NCBI RefSeq assembly: GCF_004684205.1
Contig: NZ_SRIO01000003.1
Coordinates: 1-64,000 of the forward strand
From: Candidatus Macondimonas diazotrophica
GTDB lineage: Bacteria; Pseudomonadota; Gammaproteobacteria; UBA5335
Reading direction: 5' to 3'
DNA: 64,000 nt
Shown: positions 28,949-38,458 of the stretch, in pieces
Layout of the letters: each line of letters opens with the position of its first letter
How positions within the stretch are numbered: the stretch's first letter is position 1
The notes under the pieces: generated by a model
What the model was told of the DNA's origin: nothing
Seen by the model: the letters and a program-made list of their open reading frames with translations, nothing else
The model's database searches: none
Made by a program: the position numbers and the translations under genes

Positions 28949-31450
28949 GTGCAGATCGGGAAGACAACACGTGCCGTATCAGCGGCTTTGATTCTTTTGG
29001 CGCCAGCCCTGGCGCATGCCTTGAGTACCGGGGCAATCGAGGGGCGCTCCTATCTCAATCAACCCCTGGAGGCGCGAATTCCCCTGACTTCGGCGACGGC
29101 GGGTGAGTTGCACTCATTACGGGTCGATCTGGCCCCGAGTGATGTTTACCAGCGTGCCGGTATCGACTTGGGGGCCGAGCAGGCCAGTCTGCAGTTCCGT
29201 GTGGTGCGTGATGCTGCGACGCCCTACATTTTGGTGACCAGCCGCGACAGCATCCGCGATCCTTTCCTCACATTCCTGGTGGAACTCAGTTGGGGAGAGG
29301 GGCGGCTGGTGCGTGAGTTCACGCTGCTGCTTGATCCGCCGACCTTGATGGCGCCTGCCGAGATTCCGGAGACGCGTCAGCCGGTTGTGCGAGAGCAGCC
29401 GGCCGCAGCGCTGCCGGAGATCACCGAGCCGGAGCCGGTTCAGCCGCCTGAAAAGCCACAGGCCACACAACGTCAGCGTCCACCGCAGCCGACTGATTCG
29501 GAGGTTGGGCAGTCGGCACGCGATTCTGAACCGGATCGGTTGAAGGTTCGCCGCGGCGATACACTTTGGGCGATTGCGGGACGCCATCGCGCGGATGCAT
29601 CGGTCAGCATGAATCAGATGATGCTGGCAATCTATCAGCGCAATCCGGAAGCATTCAACGGTAATATCAATCGACTCAAGGCCGGCGCCATCTTGCGCAT
29701 GCCGGATGTCGATGAGATTCGCGCCATCTCCCGGGCAGCCGCGCTTGCCGAAGTGCGCCGGCAAAATGAGGAATGGCGAGCCGGTCGCGGTACCCGCCTC
29801 GCCAAGGCGACCCCTGCGCCGGCACCCACAGCGCCCGAGCCTGCCGCGCCGGCCGAAGTGGCGCCCAAGGCGCCATCGGTGCCAACACGTCCACGGCTCG
29901 AACTGGTCGCGCCCGATGAAAACGATTCCGCGCTGGTGCCGCCGCAAGCGGCGCCGATGATCGACGAGAGCGGCAGCGTAACAGCGGAGGGGAGTGCATC
30001 CTCTGCCGGAAGCGACGGCTCACAGACCGGCTCGGATGAGAAGAGCGCGGGTCTGGTTCAGATGGACAGCCCAACCGCGCTGGCCCTGCAAAAGCCATTG
30101 GATCCCGTCGGCGGAAGCGACGATACGCCGATGGATGGCCCCGATGCACTACAGCCGCTGCCGCCGCAGATGAATGCGCCGGCAGAGGTTCCGCAAGCAG
30201 AAGCTGCCGTCACGCCAGAGCCAACGGACGACCGTTCGCCCTGGTCGCTCATTCTTGCGGGTTTGGCTGCGATGGCCCTTGCCGCTGCGGGTTGGATACT
30301 CTGGCGTCGCCGATCTGAAGAGACCGATGCACAGGAGATCGACTTTGTCCTCAATAACGGTGAGTCGGATCCTGACCAATCGATGGATGTCGCGCCGCAT
30401 GGCCCATCCCGCAAGGAACCGGTACTCGCAATGGGCGGGGACGGGGAGTCCCCATCTACGGAGATAGCCGATCCACTCGAGGATACGCAGTCCGGCCCCG
30501 CGCCGCTTTCGCCAGAGTCTCCATTGGGCGTGGATCAGGAAGATCCTTTGGCCGAGGCCGATTTCAATCTGACCTATGGTTTGTACGACGAGGCGCTGGC
30601 TGTGGTGGAACAGGCGCTGGCCCGTCAGCCGGATCGCCGGGATCTGAAACTCAAGCGGCTCGAAGTCCTGTTTGCGGCTTCGGATAAGGAGGCCTTTCTT
30701 CACCATGCGCAGGCGCTCGCTGCCGAGCCGCATGGCCAGGCCGATTCAGCCTGGGAACGTTGTGCGATCATGGGGCAGCAGATGCTGCCGGACGAACCCT
30801 TGTTCCAGGTTTCCGCACCGGCTCTTGGCGGCGATGACTTTCTAGATTTGAATCTGGACCATTCGGCTGCCGGCTCGTCGGATTTCCGTGCGGGTGGATC
30901 CGGCGCGGATGATGCGAGCCTGGCACTCGACGCCGAAATGCAAACGGAGGTGCTCGGTCATCCCCGTGGGAGTGCGGCCGGTGAGGATGATTTGTCGTTC
31001 GATTTGACCGACGCGGAAGCCGACGCTGGCACGGGCGGCGCGCCTGAGAATACCGTGGAGAAGCATCTGGACATGGCCCGGGTTTATCTCGGGATGGAAG
31101 AATATGGCGCGGCGCGGCGCGAGCTTGATCAAGCCTTGCTCGAGGGCACGATCGAGCAACAGGCCGAGGCGCGTGAATTGATGGTACAGGTCGAGAATCG
31201 GGTCGGTGTGTCTCCGGATGAGACCGACCAGGCTTTCGTGGTGGATGTGCCGGAAACGGGAACACTCGACATCGAGGATTTCGGAACTCGCGATGATTAT
31301 GGAACGCGGCTGGATCTTGCGCGGCAGTACTTGGAACTCGATGACGCCGATGGCGCGCGGGTCCTGATCGACGAAGTGATCAAGGGGGGAACCCCCGATC
31401 AGCGCCGGGAAGCGGAAACACTGATGGCGCAGCTACCGCCGCGTTTTTGA
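28949..31450 (+). CDS. fimV: FimV-family motility/cell-pole hub protein
   Basis: FimV-like inner-membrane protein of about 833 residues; in pseudomonads FimV organises the cell pole, type IV pili and cAMP signalling. Order: signal peptide (AALILLAPALAHA), the conserved periplasmic domain starting GAIEGRSYLNQPLEARIPL, a LysM domain near 198-250 (LKVRRGDTLWAIAGRH), a Pro/Ala-rich stretch, one membrane helix near 431-452 (LILAGLAAMALAAAGWIL), an acidic cytoplasmic region with a TPR-like segment near 533, and the conserved C-terminal FimV domain (LDLARQYLELDDADGARVL). I chose the GTG at 28949, after GAGGGGAA, because it begins just before the signal peptide; an ATG at 28910 is an alternative. Confidence 0.92.
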   Translation: MQIGKTTRAVSAALILLAPALAHALSTGAIEGRSYLNQPLEARIPLTSATAGELHSLRVDLAPSDVYQRAGIDLGAEQASLQFRVVRDAATPYILVTSRDSIRDPFLTFLVELSWGEGRLVREFTLLLDPPTLMAPAEIPETRQPVVREQPAAALPEITEPEPVQPPEKPQATQRQRPPQPTDSEVGQSARDSEPDRLKVRRGDTLWAIAGRHRADASVSMNQMMLAIYQRNPEAFNGNINRLKAGAILRMPDVDEIRAISRAAALAEVRRQNEEWRAGRGTRLAKATPAPAPTAPEPAAPAEVAPKAPSVPTRPRLELVAPDENDSALVPPQAAPMIDESGSVTAEGSASSAGSDGSQTGSDEKSAGLVQMDSPTALALQKPLDPVGGSDDTPMDGPDALQPLPPQMNAPAEVPQAEAAVTPEPTDDRSPWSLILAGLAAMALAAAGWILWRRRSEETDAQEIDFVLNNGESDPDQSMDVAPHGPSRKEPVLAMGGDGESPSTEIADPLEDTQSGPAPLSPESPLGVDQEDPLAEADFNLTYGLYDEALAVVEQALARQPDRRDLKLKRLEVLFAASDKEAFLHHAQALAAEPHGQADSAWERCAIMGQQMLPDEPLFQVSAPALGGDDFLDLNLDHSAAGSSDFRAGGSGADDASLALDAEMQTEVLGHPRGSAAGEDDLSFDLTDAEADAGTGGAPENTVEKHLDMARVYLGMEEYGAARRELDQALLEGTIEQQAEARELMVQVENRVGVSPDETDQAFVVDVPETGTLDIEDFGTRDDYGTRLDLARQYLELDDADGARVLIDEVIKGGTPDQRREAETLMAQLPPRF

Positions 31451-31471
31451 AGTCGAGTGGCGAGGTGCGAT

Positions 31472-31508
31472 CCAGGCGGGGGGCTCATCGGGCCCCCTGG
31501 CTGTTTTT
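31472..31508 (+). terminator. intrinsic terminator after fimV
   Basis: A stem with CCAG and a G-run (31472-31483) on the left and CCCCCTGG (31493-31500) on the right, with a small bulge and a loop of about ten bases. CTGTTTTT follows directly. It lies 22 bases after the fimV stop and before truA, and is the clearest intrinsic terminator in the window. Confidence 0.72.
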
Positions 31509-31556
31509 GACGTCGGGCTGCATACGCATGGATGAAGGAAGGGTTGCAGACAGGGC

Positions 31557-32381
31557 ATGCGAATCGTATTGGGGGTCGAGTACGATGGGGCGTCTTTCCA
31601 GGGCTGGCAGGCGCAGCGGCACACGACTCGCACCGTACAGTCGACGCTGGAGCGTGCGCTGGGCCGGGTGGCTGCGGCCCCGGTCGAGGTGACGGCGGCC
31701 GGGCGCACCGATGCCGGCGTCCACGCTCAAGGACAGGTGGTTCATTTCGACAGTCCTGTGGATCGCCCGGAGGCCGCCTGGGTGTTGGGTGGCAATCGGT
31801 ATCTTCCCTCAACGATCGCCGTGAAATGGGCGCGCCCCGTTTCCGATCGTTTTCATGCGCGGTTCAGCGCCCAGTGGCGGCGCTATCGCTATCTGATCCA
31901 CGATGAGCGCGCACGCAGCGCGCTGACGGCCGGCCGCGTAACGTGGTTCCACTATCCGCTGGATGTGGCAAGAATGGCGGCGGCGGGCCAAACGCTGGTC
32001 GGAGAGCATGATTTCTCCTCGTTTCGCGGCCAGGAATGCCAAGCCAGATCGCCGATCCGCACGGTGCACTCGCTGAACGTGCAGCGGGAAGGCGCGCTCA
32101 TCGTCCTGGAGATCCAGGCAAACGCATTTTTGCATCACATGGTGCGCAACATCGCTGGTGTCCTGATGGCGATCGGCAAAGGGGACCGACCCGTATCCTG
32201 GGCGGGCGATGTATTGGCTCAGCGCAACCGGATGCTGGGTGGTGTGACCGCGGCTCCGGACGGACTTTATCTGACCGCCGTGGGTTATCCGCGCGAATTT
32301 GGGTTGCCTGAACCCGTTCCGGACTTGTGTGCGGGCTTCCCCGATCGCTGGGACCCGACGGCTGAGTTTACAGCAGGGTAG
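31557..32381 (+). CDS. truA: tRNA pseudouridine(38-40) synthase TruA
   Basis: TruA, 274 residues; makes pseudouridine at positions 38-40 of tRNA anticodon arms. The N-terminal LGVEYDGASFQGWQAQ and the catalytic aspartate motif AAGRTDAGVHAQGQVVHF (about D53) are intact, as are FSSFRGQECQA and FLHHMVRNIAGVLMAIG. It lies behind the fimV terminator, so it needs its own promoter. Its usual downstream neighbour trpF is absent; yceD follows instead. Confidence 0.96.
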   Translation: MRIVLGVEYDGASFQGWQAQRHTTRTVQSTLERALGRVAAAPVEVTAAGRTDAGVHAQGQVVHFDSPVDRPEAAWVLGGNRYLPSTIAVKWARPVSDRFHARFSAQWRRYRYLIHDERARSALTAGRVTWFHYPLDVARMAAAGQTLVGEHDFSSFRGQECQARSPIRTVHSLNVQREGALIVLEIQANAFLHHMVRNIAGVLMAIGKGDRPVSWAGDVLAQRNRMLGGVTAAPDGLYLTAVGYPREFGLPEPVPDLCAGFPDRWDPTAEFTAG

Positions 32382-32396
32382 GAAAGTCGCTATTAT
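32367..32396 (+). promoter_or_regulatory. putative sigma-70 promoter for yceD-rpmF
   Basis: TTTACA (32367-32372) and TATTAT (32391-32396), 18 bases apart, each match five of six consensus positions. This is one of the best sigma-70 matches in the window. It overlaps the end of truA, and the expected start site falls within a few bases of the yceD ATG (32406). Confidence 0.55.
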
Positions 32397-32405
32397 CGCG
32401 CGCTT

Positions 32406-32891
32406 ATGTCTGATCCATTGCCTGAGTTCATTGAAGTCGATCGGTTCGCTGCCAAGGGCGGACATCTGGAGGGCGGCTATGCCGTCGCCGGGCTGAAACG
32501 ACTTGAGCAGATGGTGGCGGAACCGGCGGGCGACATCCGATTCGCATTGAACTTTCGACGCGATGATGAAGGGCGCTCGCGCATTTCAGGCGAGATCCAA
32601 GGGGAGGTCGTTCTCACCTGTCAGCGTTGCTTGCGACGCTATCGACAGGCCTTGGCCGGCACCGTCGATCTGACTGCGCTGGCCGATGAGCGTCGCTTGA
32701 CTGACATCCCGGGCGATTCCGAGCCGCTGTTGACCGATGGTCAGCCCGTTCGGCTTGCCGACCTGGTCGAGGATGAGGCCATTCTCGCCTTGCCGATCGT
32801 GGCCTTGCATCCGCAGTGTTCGCCCCCCGAGCATGATCGGTCTGGCGGCAGTGAGGAAAGCCCGTTCGCGGTGTTGAAGCGGAATCGATGA
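32406..32891 (+). CDS. yceD: YceD family (DUF177) protein linked to L32 and rRNA
   Basis: YceD/DUF177 protein of 161 residues, found upstream of rpmF in most bacteria and tied to 23S rRNA accumulation in plants and bacteria. VVLTCQRCLRRYRQAL has the conserved CxxC, and VEDEAILALPIVALHPQC matches the family C-terminal block. The ATG at 32406 has no visible Shine-Dalgarno sequence and lies 10 bases after a good -10 element, so the mRNA may be almost leaderless. Confidence 0.9.
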   Translation: MSDPLPEFIEVDRFAAKGGHLEGGYAVAGLKRLEQMVAEPAGDIRFALNFRRDDEGRSRISGEIQGEVVLTCQRCLRRYRQALAGTVDLTALADERRLTDIPGDSEPLLTDGQPVRLADLVEDEAILALPIVALHPQCSPPEHDRSGGSEESPFAVLKRNR

Positions 32892-32908
32892 ACTGAACCT
32901 ATGGGGTA

Positions 32909-32925
32909 GGGCCGACCGACGGCCC
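32909..32925. repeat. short hairpin in yceD-rpmF gap
   Basis: GGGCCG (32909-32914) and CGGCCC (32920-32925) form a 6-bp stem with a 5-base loop in the 65-base gap between yceD and rpmF. No T-run follows. It may be an mRNA processing or protection element; weak evidence. Confidence 0.3.
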
Positions 32926-32956
32926 GTACCGTGAAATCATTCGGAGTTCAATAATC

Positions 32957-33139
32957 ATGGCAGTACAACAGAATCGCAAAACCCGTTCCAAGCGCGGTAT
33001 GCGTCGCGCTCATGACGGTTTGACCAATCCCTTTGTGTCCGTCGACGCGGTCACCGGCGAGACGCACCGCCGCCATCATCTGACCCCTACGGGCTATTAT
33101 CGTGGACGCAAGATCCTCGGCAGCGCCACCGAGGAGTGA
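32957..33139 (+). CDS. rpmF: 50S ribosomal protein L32
   Basis: Ribosomal protein L32, 60 residues, begins [20 protein letters not shown]. It is the cysteine-free form usual in gammaproteobacteria, without a zinc ribbon. GGAG precedes the ATG at a normal distance. The yceD-rpmF-plsX-fabH order is conserved and links ribosome assembly to fatty acid and phospholipid synthesis. Confidence 0.97.
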   Translation: MAVQQNRKTRSKRGMRRAHDGLTNPFVSVDAVTGETHRRHHLTPTGYYRGRKILGSATEE

Positions 33140-33261
33140 TTGCGGCGGATAAAGCCGGCACAGGCTGTGGCGGCTGGGTCACGCTGAGGCGCAGGCGTCT
33201 CTCGTGAACATGGATCGATGGGTGGTTTCCAGGCCGTCACGGCTGGGGTTGGCGCAGCGGG

Positions 33262-34302
33262 ATGGATAAAAAGGTTTGCATGTCGCTGGATGCCATGGGC
33301 GGGGATTTCGGTCCCAGCGTGGTCGTGCCGGCCGCTGTGTCGGCCTTGTCCGAGTACACTCAGCTGCATTTGATCCTGGTCGGCCAGCCGGAAGTCCTCA
33401 AACAGGAACTTTCGCGGCAGCGCGCGCCGTTTCCCGAGCGCATATCGATCCATCCGGCGACTGAAGTGGTCGGAATGGATGAATCCCCCTCCAAGGCGCT
33501 CCGCAACAAAAAAGACTCATCCATGCGGATTGCGCTGGATCTCGTTAAGCGGGGTCAATGCGACGTCATGGTGAGTGCGGGCAATACGGGTGCTCTTATG
33601 GCGACGGCCCGCTTTGTGCTCAAGATGCTGCCTGGGGTTGACCGTCCCGCCATCATCTCGGCACTGCCGACGATGCGAGGGCACACCTACGTTCTCGATC
33701 TCGGCGCCAATTCCGATTGCACCGCCGAACAGCTCTATCAGTTTGCCGTGATGGGATCGGTCATGGTTCACGCCGTGGATCATATTCCGCGCCCAAGGGT
33801 CGGGCTGCTGAATATCGGTGTGGAAGAAATCAAGGGTGTGGAAAGCGTCAAGCATGCGGCGAGGCTGCTGCAGGCCGATGACGCCATCAACTATTGTGGT
33901 TTCGTCGAAGGTAACGATATCTACAGCGGCAAGGTCGACTTGGTGGTCTGTGATGGATTTGTGGGCAATGTCGCACTCAAGACCAGTGAGGGCCTCGCGC
34001 ACATGCTCAGTGAGTTCATTCGCCAGGAATACGGTCGCAACCCGTTCACGAAGTTGGCAGGCCTGATTTCCCTGCCGGTACTGAAAGCAATCAAGCGGCG
34101 CATGGACCCGCGCCTCTACAATGGCGCCAGTCTGCTCGGACTGCAAGGCATCGTCATCAAGAGTCATGGTGGAGCTGACGAGTTGGCCTTCGCCAATGCC
34201 ATCCGCTTGGGCGTCAATGCGGCGCAAATGTCGGTTCCCGATCGCATCGCGCATCTGGTGGGGTCTGCCCTGCAGGGCCAGGCTCATGGAGGAGAACAGT
34301 GA
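33262..34302 (+). CDS. plsX: phosphate acyltransferase PlsX
   Basis: PlsX, 346 residues; transfers acyl groups from acyl-ACP to phosphate for phospholipid synthesis. The N-terminal SLDAMGGDFGPSVVVPA, VSAGNTGALMATARFVL and LGLQGIVIKSHGGADELAF are family signatures. The stop overlaps the fabH GTG start by 4 bases, so translation is probably coupled. A 122-base gap separates it from rpmF and shows no clear terminator. Confidence 0.96.
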   Translation: MDKKVCMSLDAMGGDFGPSVVVPAAVSALSEYTQLHLILVGQPEVLKQELSRQRAPFPERISIHPATEVVGMDESPSKALRNKKDSSMRIALDLVKRGQCDVMVSAGNTGALMATARFVLKMLPGVDRPAIISALPTMRGHTYVLDLGANSDCTAEQLYQFAVMGSVMVHAVDHIPRPRVGLLNIGVEEIKGVESVKHAARLLQADDAINYCGFVEGNDIYSGKVDLVVCDGFVGNVALKTSEGLAHMLSEFIRQEYGRNPFTKLAGLISLPVLKAIKRRMDPRLYNGASLLGLQGIVIKSHGGADELAFANAIRLGVNAAQMSVPDRIAHLVGSALQGQAHGGEQ

Positions 34303-35267
34303 CGCCGGTTTATTCACGCATCGTCGCCACGGGAAGCTACTTGCCCCGGAAGATACTGACCAATGCGGATCTGGAAGCCCGTATCGACACCAGTGACAGC
34401 TGGATTCGGGAGCGGACGGGCATCGTGCAGCGGCACATCAGTGCGCCCGATGAAACGGTCAGCATGATGTCCGAGCAAGCGGCGCGCAATGCCCTGGCCA
34501 TGGCCGGTTTGGCGCCGGAGGATTTGGACCTTATCGTCATGGGAACGACGACGCCCGATCAGATCTTTCCCAATAGCGCGACCATGCTGCAGGAGCGGCT
34601 CGGCATCGCACGGATTGGCGCGTTCACGCTGGAAGCTGCTTGCAGCGGATTCATTTACGCGCTGAACGTTGCCGACAAGTTCATCCGTACCGGCGATGCA
34701 CGCCGTGTGCTGGTGGTGGGTGCCGAGATGATGTCCCAGCTCGTGGACTGGAGCGATCGCACGACGTGCGTGTTGTTCGGCGATGGTGCAGGTGCCGTGA
34801 TTCTGGAGGCGGCTGCCGAACCGGGCATCATCGGCAGCCTGATCCATGCCGATGGCCGGTATCGCGATCTACTCGAGTTCCCCGGGGGCGTGGGGCGCGA
34901 TTTCCGCAATCTCGAGAACGTCTATTTGCAGATGCGTGGCAGCGAAGTGTTCAAGGTCGCCGTGGCAACCCTCGGGCAGAGTGTTGAGGAATGCTTGGCA
35001 CGCTTCGGCCATGACAAGTCGGAGTTGGACTGGCTGATTCCCCATCAGGCGAATGTCCGCATCATCCAGGCGACGGCGCGCCGGTTGGGGATGCCGATGG
35101 ATCAAGTGGTCGTGACGGTCGATCACCATGGCAATACGTCGACCGCTTCCATTCCCTTGGCGCTGGATGCCGCCGTTCGCGACGGCCGGATTCAGCGCGG
35201 CCAGTTGCTGCTGCTCGAAGCGTTCGGTGGTGGTTTCACATGGGGTTCCGCGTTGGTTCGTTTCTGA
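34299..35267 (+). CDS. fabH: beta-ketoacyl-ACP synthase III FabH
   Basis: FabH, 322 residues; starts fatty acid chains by condensing acetyl-CoA with malonyl-ACP. The catalytic triad is visible: Cys in LEAACSGFIYAL (about 114), His in IPHQANVRII (about 248) and Asn in HHGNTSTASIPLAL (about 278). The start is GTG, overlapping plsX. The usual followers fabD, fabG and acpP are not next; clpS comes after 242 bases. Confidence 0.96.
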   Translation: MTPVYSRIVATGSYLPRKILTNADLEARIDTSDSWIRERTGIVQRHISAPDETVSMMSEQAARNALAMAGLAPEDLDLIVMGTTTPDQIFPNSATMLQERLGIARIGAFTLEAACSGFIYALNVADKFIRTGDARRVLVVGAEMMSQLVDWSDRTTCVLFGDGAGAVILEAAAEPGIIGSLIHADGRYRDLLEFPGGVGRDFRNLENVYLQMRGSEVFKVAVATLGQSVEECLARFGHDKSELDWLIPHQANVRIIQATARRLGMPMDQVVVTVDHHGNTSTASIPLALDAAVRDGRIQRGQLLLLEAFGGGFTWGSALVRF

Positions 35268-35437
35268 CCCGGCGAAGGTCACGATTCTCACCGATCCTGT
35301 CCTTTCCGGTGTTTTCTGGCCTGTTCAACCGGTGACCCAGGTCTTCAGGGGCGAGCCGTCATCTCGTTTCGCTGTCGCGTAAGCGTGTCCCGCGCTCTTT
35401 TCAATCCTGTCCTACGCGCCCACAATAGAACCCGAGG

Positions 35438-35468
35438 CCTTGCGCTGCCAAAGACTGGCATTGCAAGG
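35438..35468. repeat. strong interrupted hairpin between fabH and clpS
   Basis: CCTTGC (35438-35443) and TGCCA (35446-35450) pair with TGGCA (35456-35460) and GCAAGG (35463-35468). The 11 base pairs are broken only by a 2x2 internal mismatch, and the loop is 5 bases. No T-run follows, so it is not a standard terminator. As DNA, TGCCA-N5-TGGCA could be an operator for a dimeric regulator about 50 bases before clpS. The rest of the 35268-35509 gap has no gene. Confidence 0.5.
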
Positions 35469-35509
35469 CGTGGATCGCGCGTTGCGTTGTTGGGAGTGGG
35501 TTTGCGGGT

Positions 35510-35833
35510 ATGATGGAGTCGGGTCAGCCGGGCGGTCACGACGGTGAGGCCGTTGTCGAGAATGCCAAGCCGAAGCTCAAGCCGCCGCCCCATTTCAAGG
35601 TGGTCATGCTCAATGACGACTTCACACCGATGGAGTTCGTGGTGCACGTGCTGGAGCGATTTTTTGGCATGGATCGCACCCAGGCCACCCATGTGATGCT
35701 TCAGGTCCACACTCGAGGCAAGGCGGTCTGCGGCATTTATCCGGCCCAGATTGCCGAAACGAAAGTTACGCAAGTCAATGATTACGCGCGCAAGCATCAG
35801 CATCCACTGTTGTCTTCCCTAGAGGAAGCCTGA
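35510..35833 (+). CDS. clpS: ATP-dependent Clp protease adaptor ClpS
   Basis: ClpS, 107 residues; delivers N-degron substrates (Leu, Phe, Tyr, Trp at the N-terminus) to ClpAP. The core is conserved: FKVVMLNDDFTPMEFVVHVL includes the NDD and TPMEFV substrate-pocket residues, and VHTRGKAVCGIYPAQIAETK follows. Two ATGs (35510 and 35513) are possible starts, and the Shine-Dalgarno match is weak. clpA follows after 90 bases. Confidence 0.95.
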   Translation: MMESGQPGGHDGEAVVENAKPKLKPPPHFKVVMLNDDFTPMEFVVHVLERFFGMDRTQATHVMLQVHTRGKAVCGIYPAQIAETKVTQVNDYARKHQHPLLSSLEEA

Positions 35834-35923
35834 GTTTTTCGATGAATCCGTCCGGGGTAGGCCCCTGGCCGTGGCAATGGATCGTCTCGACCGGTTGTCT
35901 GTCCCTGCTGTGGAGCGTTCGCC

Positions 35924-38191
35924 ATGTTGAGCAAAGAGCTGGAATTCGCCATCAATGCCGCTTTCACCGGCGCTCGCGCCAAGCGGCATGAATTCATCAC
36001 GGTAGAGCATTTGTTGTTGGCTCTGCTGGACAATGCGCTGGTGGCGGATGCGCTGCGCTCGTGCGGCGCAGATCTCGCGCAGTTGGGGCGGGAGTTGCGC
36101 GAGTACATCGACAGCCATACCCCGGTCGTGGATGACCCTGAGCAGCACGATGTCCAGCCCACCCTCGGCTTTCAGCGGGTGTTGCAACGGGCCTTTTTCC
36201 ACGTGCAATCAGCCGGCAAGAAGGAGGTGACTGCACTCAACGTGCTGGTGGCCATCTTCAGCGAACAGGAAGCCCAGGCGGTGTTTCTGCTCAACAAGCA
36301 GTCGGTGACCCGCCTCGATGTCGTCAATTACATTTCCCACGGCATTCGCAAGGTGCATGATCACGAAGAGGAAGATGACGCCTCGGCCGCAGCGGAGTCG
36401 AACGAGAACAACGGCGATCAGGATGAAAATGCCAGCCCACTGGACCTGTATGCCGCCAACCTCAATGCGCGGGCTCGCAAAGGGCGTATCGACCCGCTGA
36501 TCGGACGCGATTCCGAAGTTGAGCGCGTGGTTCAGATCCTGTGCCGGCGTCGCAAGAACAATCCGTTGCTGGTGGGCGAGGCCGGCGTGGGCAAGACCGC
36601 CATCGCAGAAGGCCTGGCCTGGCTGATCACTCAGGGCCGTGTGCCCGAAATCCTCCAGGATGCGACCATCTATGCGTTGGATCTGGGTGCCCTTGTGGCC
36701 GGAACGAAATATCGTGGCGACTTCGAGAAGCGCCTCAAAGGCGTATTGGCACAGTTGCGCAAGCAAAAGGGCGCCGTGCTCTTCATCGACGAGATTCACA
36801 CCCTCATCGGCGCGGGTTCGGCGTCCGGCGGGGTGATGGATGCGTCCAATCTGCTCAAGCCGATGCTGGCGTCGGGAGATCTCAAATGCATCGGCTCGAC
36901 GACGTATCAGGAGTATCGCGGCATCTTCGAGAAAGATCGCGCCTTGGCGCGGCGCTTTCAGAAAATCGATGTTCCGGAACCCACAGTCGACGAGACCTAT
37001 CAGATTCTGAAAGGCTTGCAACGGCATTTCGAGCAATTCCACAAGGTGCGCTATACCCAGCCCGCGCTGCGCGCGGCGGCGGAGTTGTCGGCCCGCTACA
37101 TCACCGACCGTCACCTGCCCGACAAGGCCATCGATATCGTGGATGAAGTCGGGGCAAGTCTGCAGCTGTTGCCCGAGGCGCGACGGCGCAAAACCGTGAC
37201 GGCAGGGGATGTCGAAGCCATCGTGGCGAAAGTCGCGCGCATTCCGCCCAAGCAGGTGTCCCGGTCCGACCGGGAGACCATGCGCAATCTCGAGCGGGAC
37301 CTGAAGCTCGTGATCTACGGTCAGGATGCCGCCATCCTAACCTTGGCCAATGCCATCAAGACCAATCGCTCCGGCTTGGGAAATCCGGACCGGCCGATCG
37401 GCAGTTTCCTGTTTGCCGGACCCACCGGTGTCGGCAAGACCGAGGTCACACGGCAATTGGCGAACGTGCTGGGAATCGAGTTGATCCGCTTCGACATGTC
37501 CGAATATATGGAGCGCCATACCGTGTCCCGTCTGATCGGTGCACCTCCTGGCTATGTCGGCTTTGATCAGGGCGGGCTGTTGACCGATGCCATCCTCAAA
37601 ACCCCGCATGCGGTGGTGCTGCTGGATGAGATCGAAAAGGCCCATCCGGACGTATTCAACCTGCTGTTGCAGGTCATGGATCATGGGACGCTGACTGATA
37701 ACAACGGTCGCAAGGTGGATTTTCGCAACGTGATCGTCGTGATGACCACCAATGCCGGTGCCGAGGCAATGCAGCGTCCGTCGATGGGTTTCACTCTTCA
37801 GAATCACCAGACCGACGTCATGGAGACGATCAAGCGCGCTTTCTCGCCGGAGTTCCGCAATCGCCTCGACGCTATCGTACAGTTCAAGCCCCTCGATGCA
37901 GCGACGATTCTGCACGTGGTGGACAAATTCCTGACCCAGCTGGAAGTTCAACTGGAAACCAAGCGGGTAGCACTGACGGTGAGTGATGAGGCGCGGGCTT
38001 GGCTGGCCGAGCGAGGCTATGACCCGCAGATGGGTGCACGGCCCATGGGCCGCGTGATCCAGGAACAGATCAAGCGTCCACTGGCGGACGAGATCCTGTT
38101 CGGGCGCTTGACCGAGGGTGGGCGAGTCCGGGTCGAGGTGCAGGATGAGCGGTTGACGCTCGAGGTTGATTCGCGCGTTGCGGCTGTCTAG
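35924..38191 (+). CDS. clpA: ClpAP unfoldase subunit ClpA
   Basis: ClpA, 755 residues, the AAA+ unfoldase that works with ClpP and ClpS. Order: N-terminal ClpS-binding domain ([20 protein letters not shown]), an acidic linker near 148-170, the D1 module with Walker [14 protein letters not shown] (about 217), and the D2 module with Walker [12 protein letters not shown] (about 498) and [15 protein letters not shown]. The length matches ClpA rather than ClpB. The stop overlaps the convergent infA stop by 4 bases. Confidence 0.96.
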   Translation: MLSKELEFAINAAFTGARAKRHEFITVEHLLLALLDNALVADALRSCGADLAQLGRELREYIDSHTPVVDDPEQHDVQPTLGFQRVLQRAFFHVQSAGKKEVTALNVLVAIFSEQEAQAVFLLNKQSVTRLDVVNYISHGIRKVHDHEEEDDASAAAESNENNGDQDENASPLDLYAANLNARARKGRIDPLIGRDSEVERVVQILCRRRKNNPLLVGEAGVGKTAIAEGLAWLITQGRVPEILQDATIYALDLGALVAGTKYRGDFEKRLKGVLAQLRKQKGAVLFIDEIHTLIGAGSASGGVMDASNLLKPMLASGDLKCIGSTTYQEYRGIFEKDRALARRFQKIDVPEPTVDETYQILKGLQRHFEQFHKVRYTQPALRAAAELSARYITDRHLPDKAIDIVDEVGASLQLLPEARRRKTVTAGDVEAIVAKVARIPPKQVSRSDRETMRNLERDLKLVIYGQDAAILTLANAIKTNRSGLGNPDRPIGSFLFAGPTGVGKTEVTRQLANVLGIELIRFDMSEYMERHTVSRLIGAPPGYVGFDQGGLLTDAILKTPHAVVLLDEIEKAHPDVFNLLLQVMDHGTLTDNNGRKVDFRNVIVVMTTNAGAEAMQRPSMGFTLQNHQTDVMETIKRAFSPEFRNRLDAIVQFKPLDAATILHVVDKFLTQLEVQLETKRVALTVSDEARAWLAERGYDPQMGARPMGRVIQEQIKRPLADEILFGRLTEGGRVRVEVQDERLTLEVDSRVAAV

Positions 38192-38406
38192 CGGCCCCGG
38201 AAAACGATGCGGCCCTTGGTGAGGTCGTAAGGCGTCAGCTGGACCGTGACGGTGTCGCCGGTCAGGATGCGGATGTAGTGCTTGCGCATCTTGCCGGAAA
38301 TATGGGCCGTGACGACGTGCCCGTTGTCGAGCTGAACCCGGAAGGTGGTATTGGGTAAGGTATCAATGACCTTGCCCTGCATTTCGATCATATCTTCTTT
38401 CGACAT
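38188..38406 (-). CDS. infA: translation initiation factor IF-1
   Basis: IF-1, 72 residues, a single OB-fold protein that binds the 30S A site during initiation. It begins [20 protein letters not shown] and ends [12 protein letters not shown], both typical. It is downstream of aat on the minus strand (52-base gap) and convergent with clpA. This clustering of infA with aat and clpA is conserved in many gammaproteobacteria. Confidence 0.97.
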   Translation of the reverse strand: MSKEDMIEMQGKVIDTLPNTTFRVQLDNGHVVTAHISGKMRKHYIRILTGDTVTVQLTPYDLTKGRIVFRGR

Positions 38407-38458
38407 GGCAACCTGGGTCGATTAGAGGGCGAACTGCCCCGGAAGGGCTGGGATTGTG

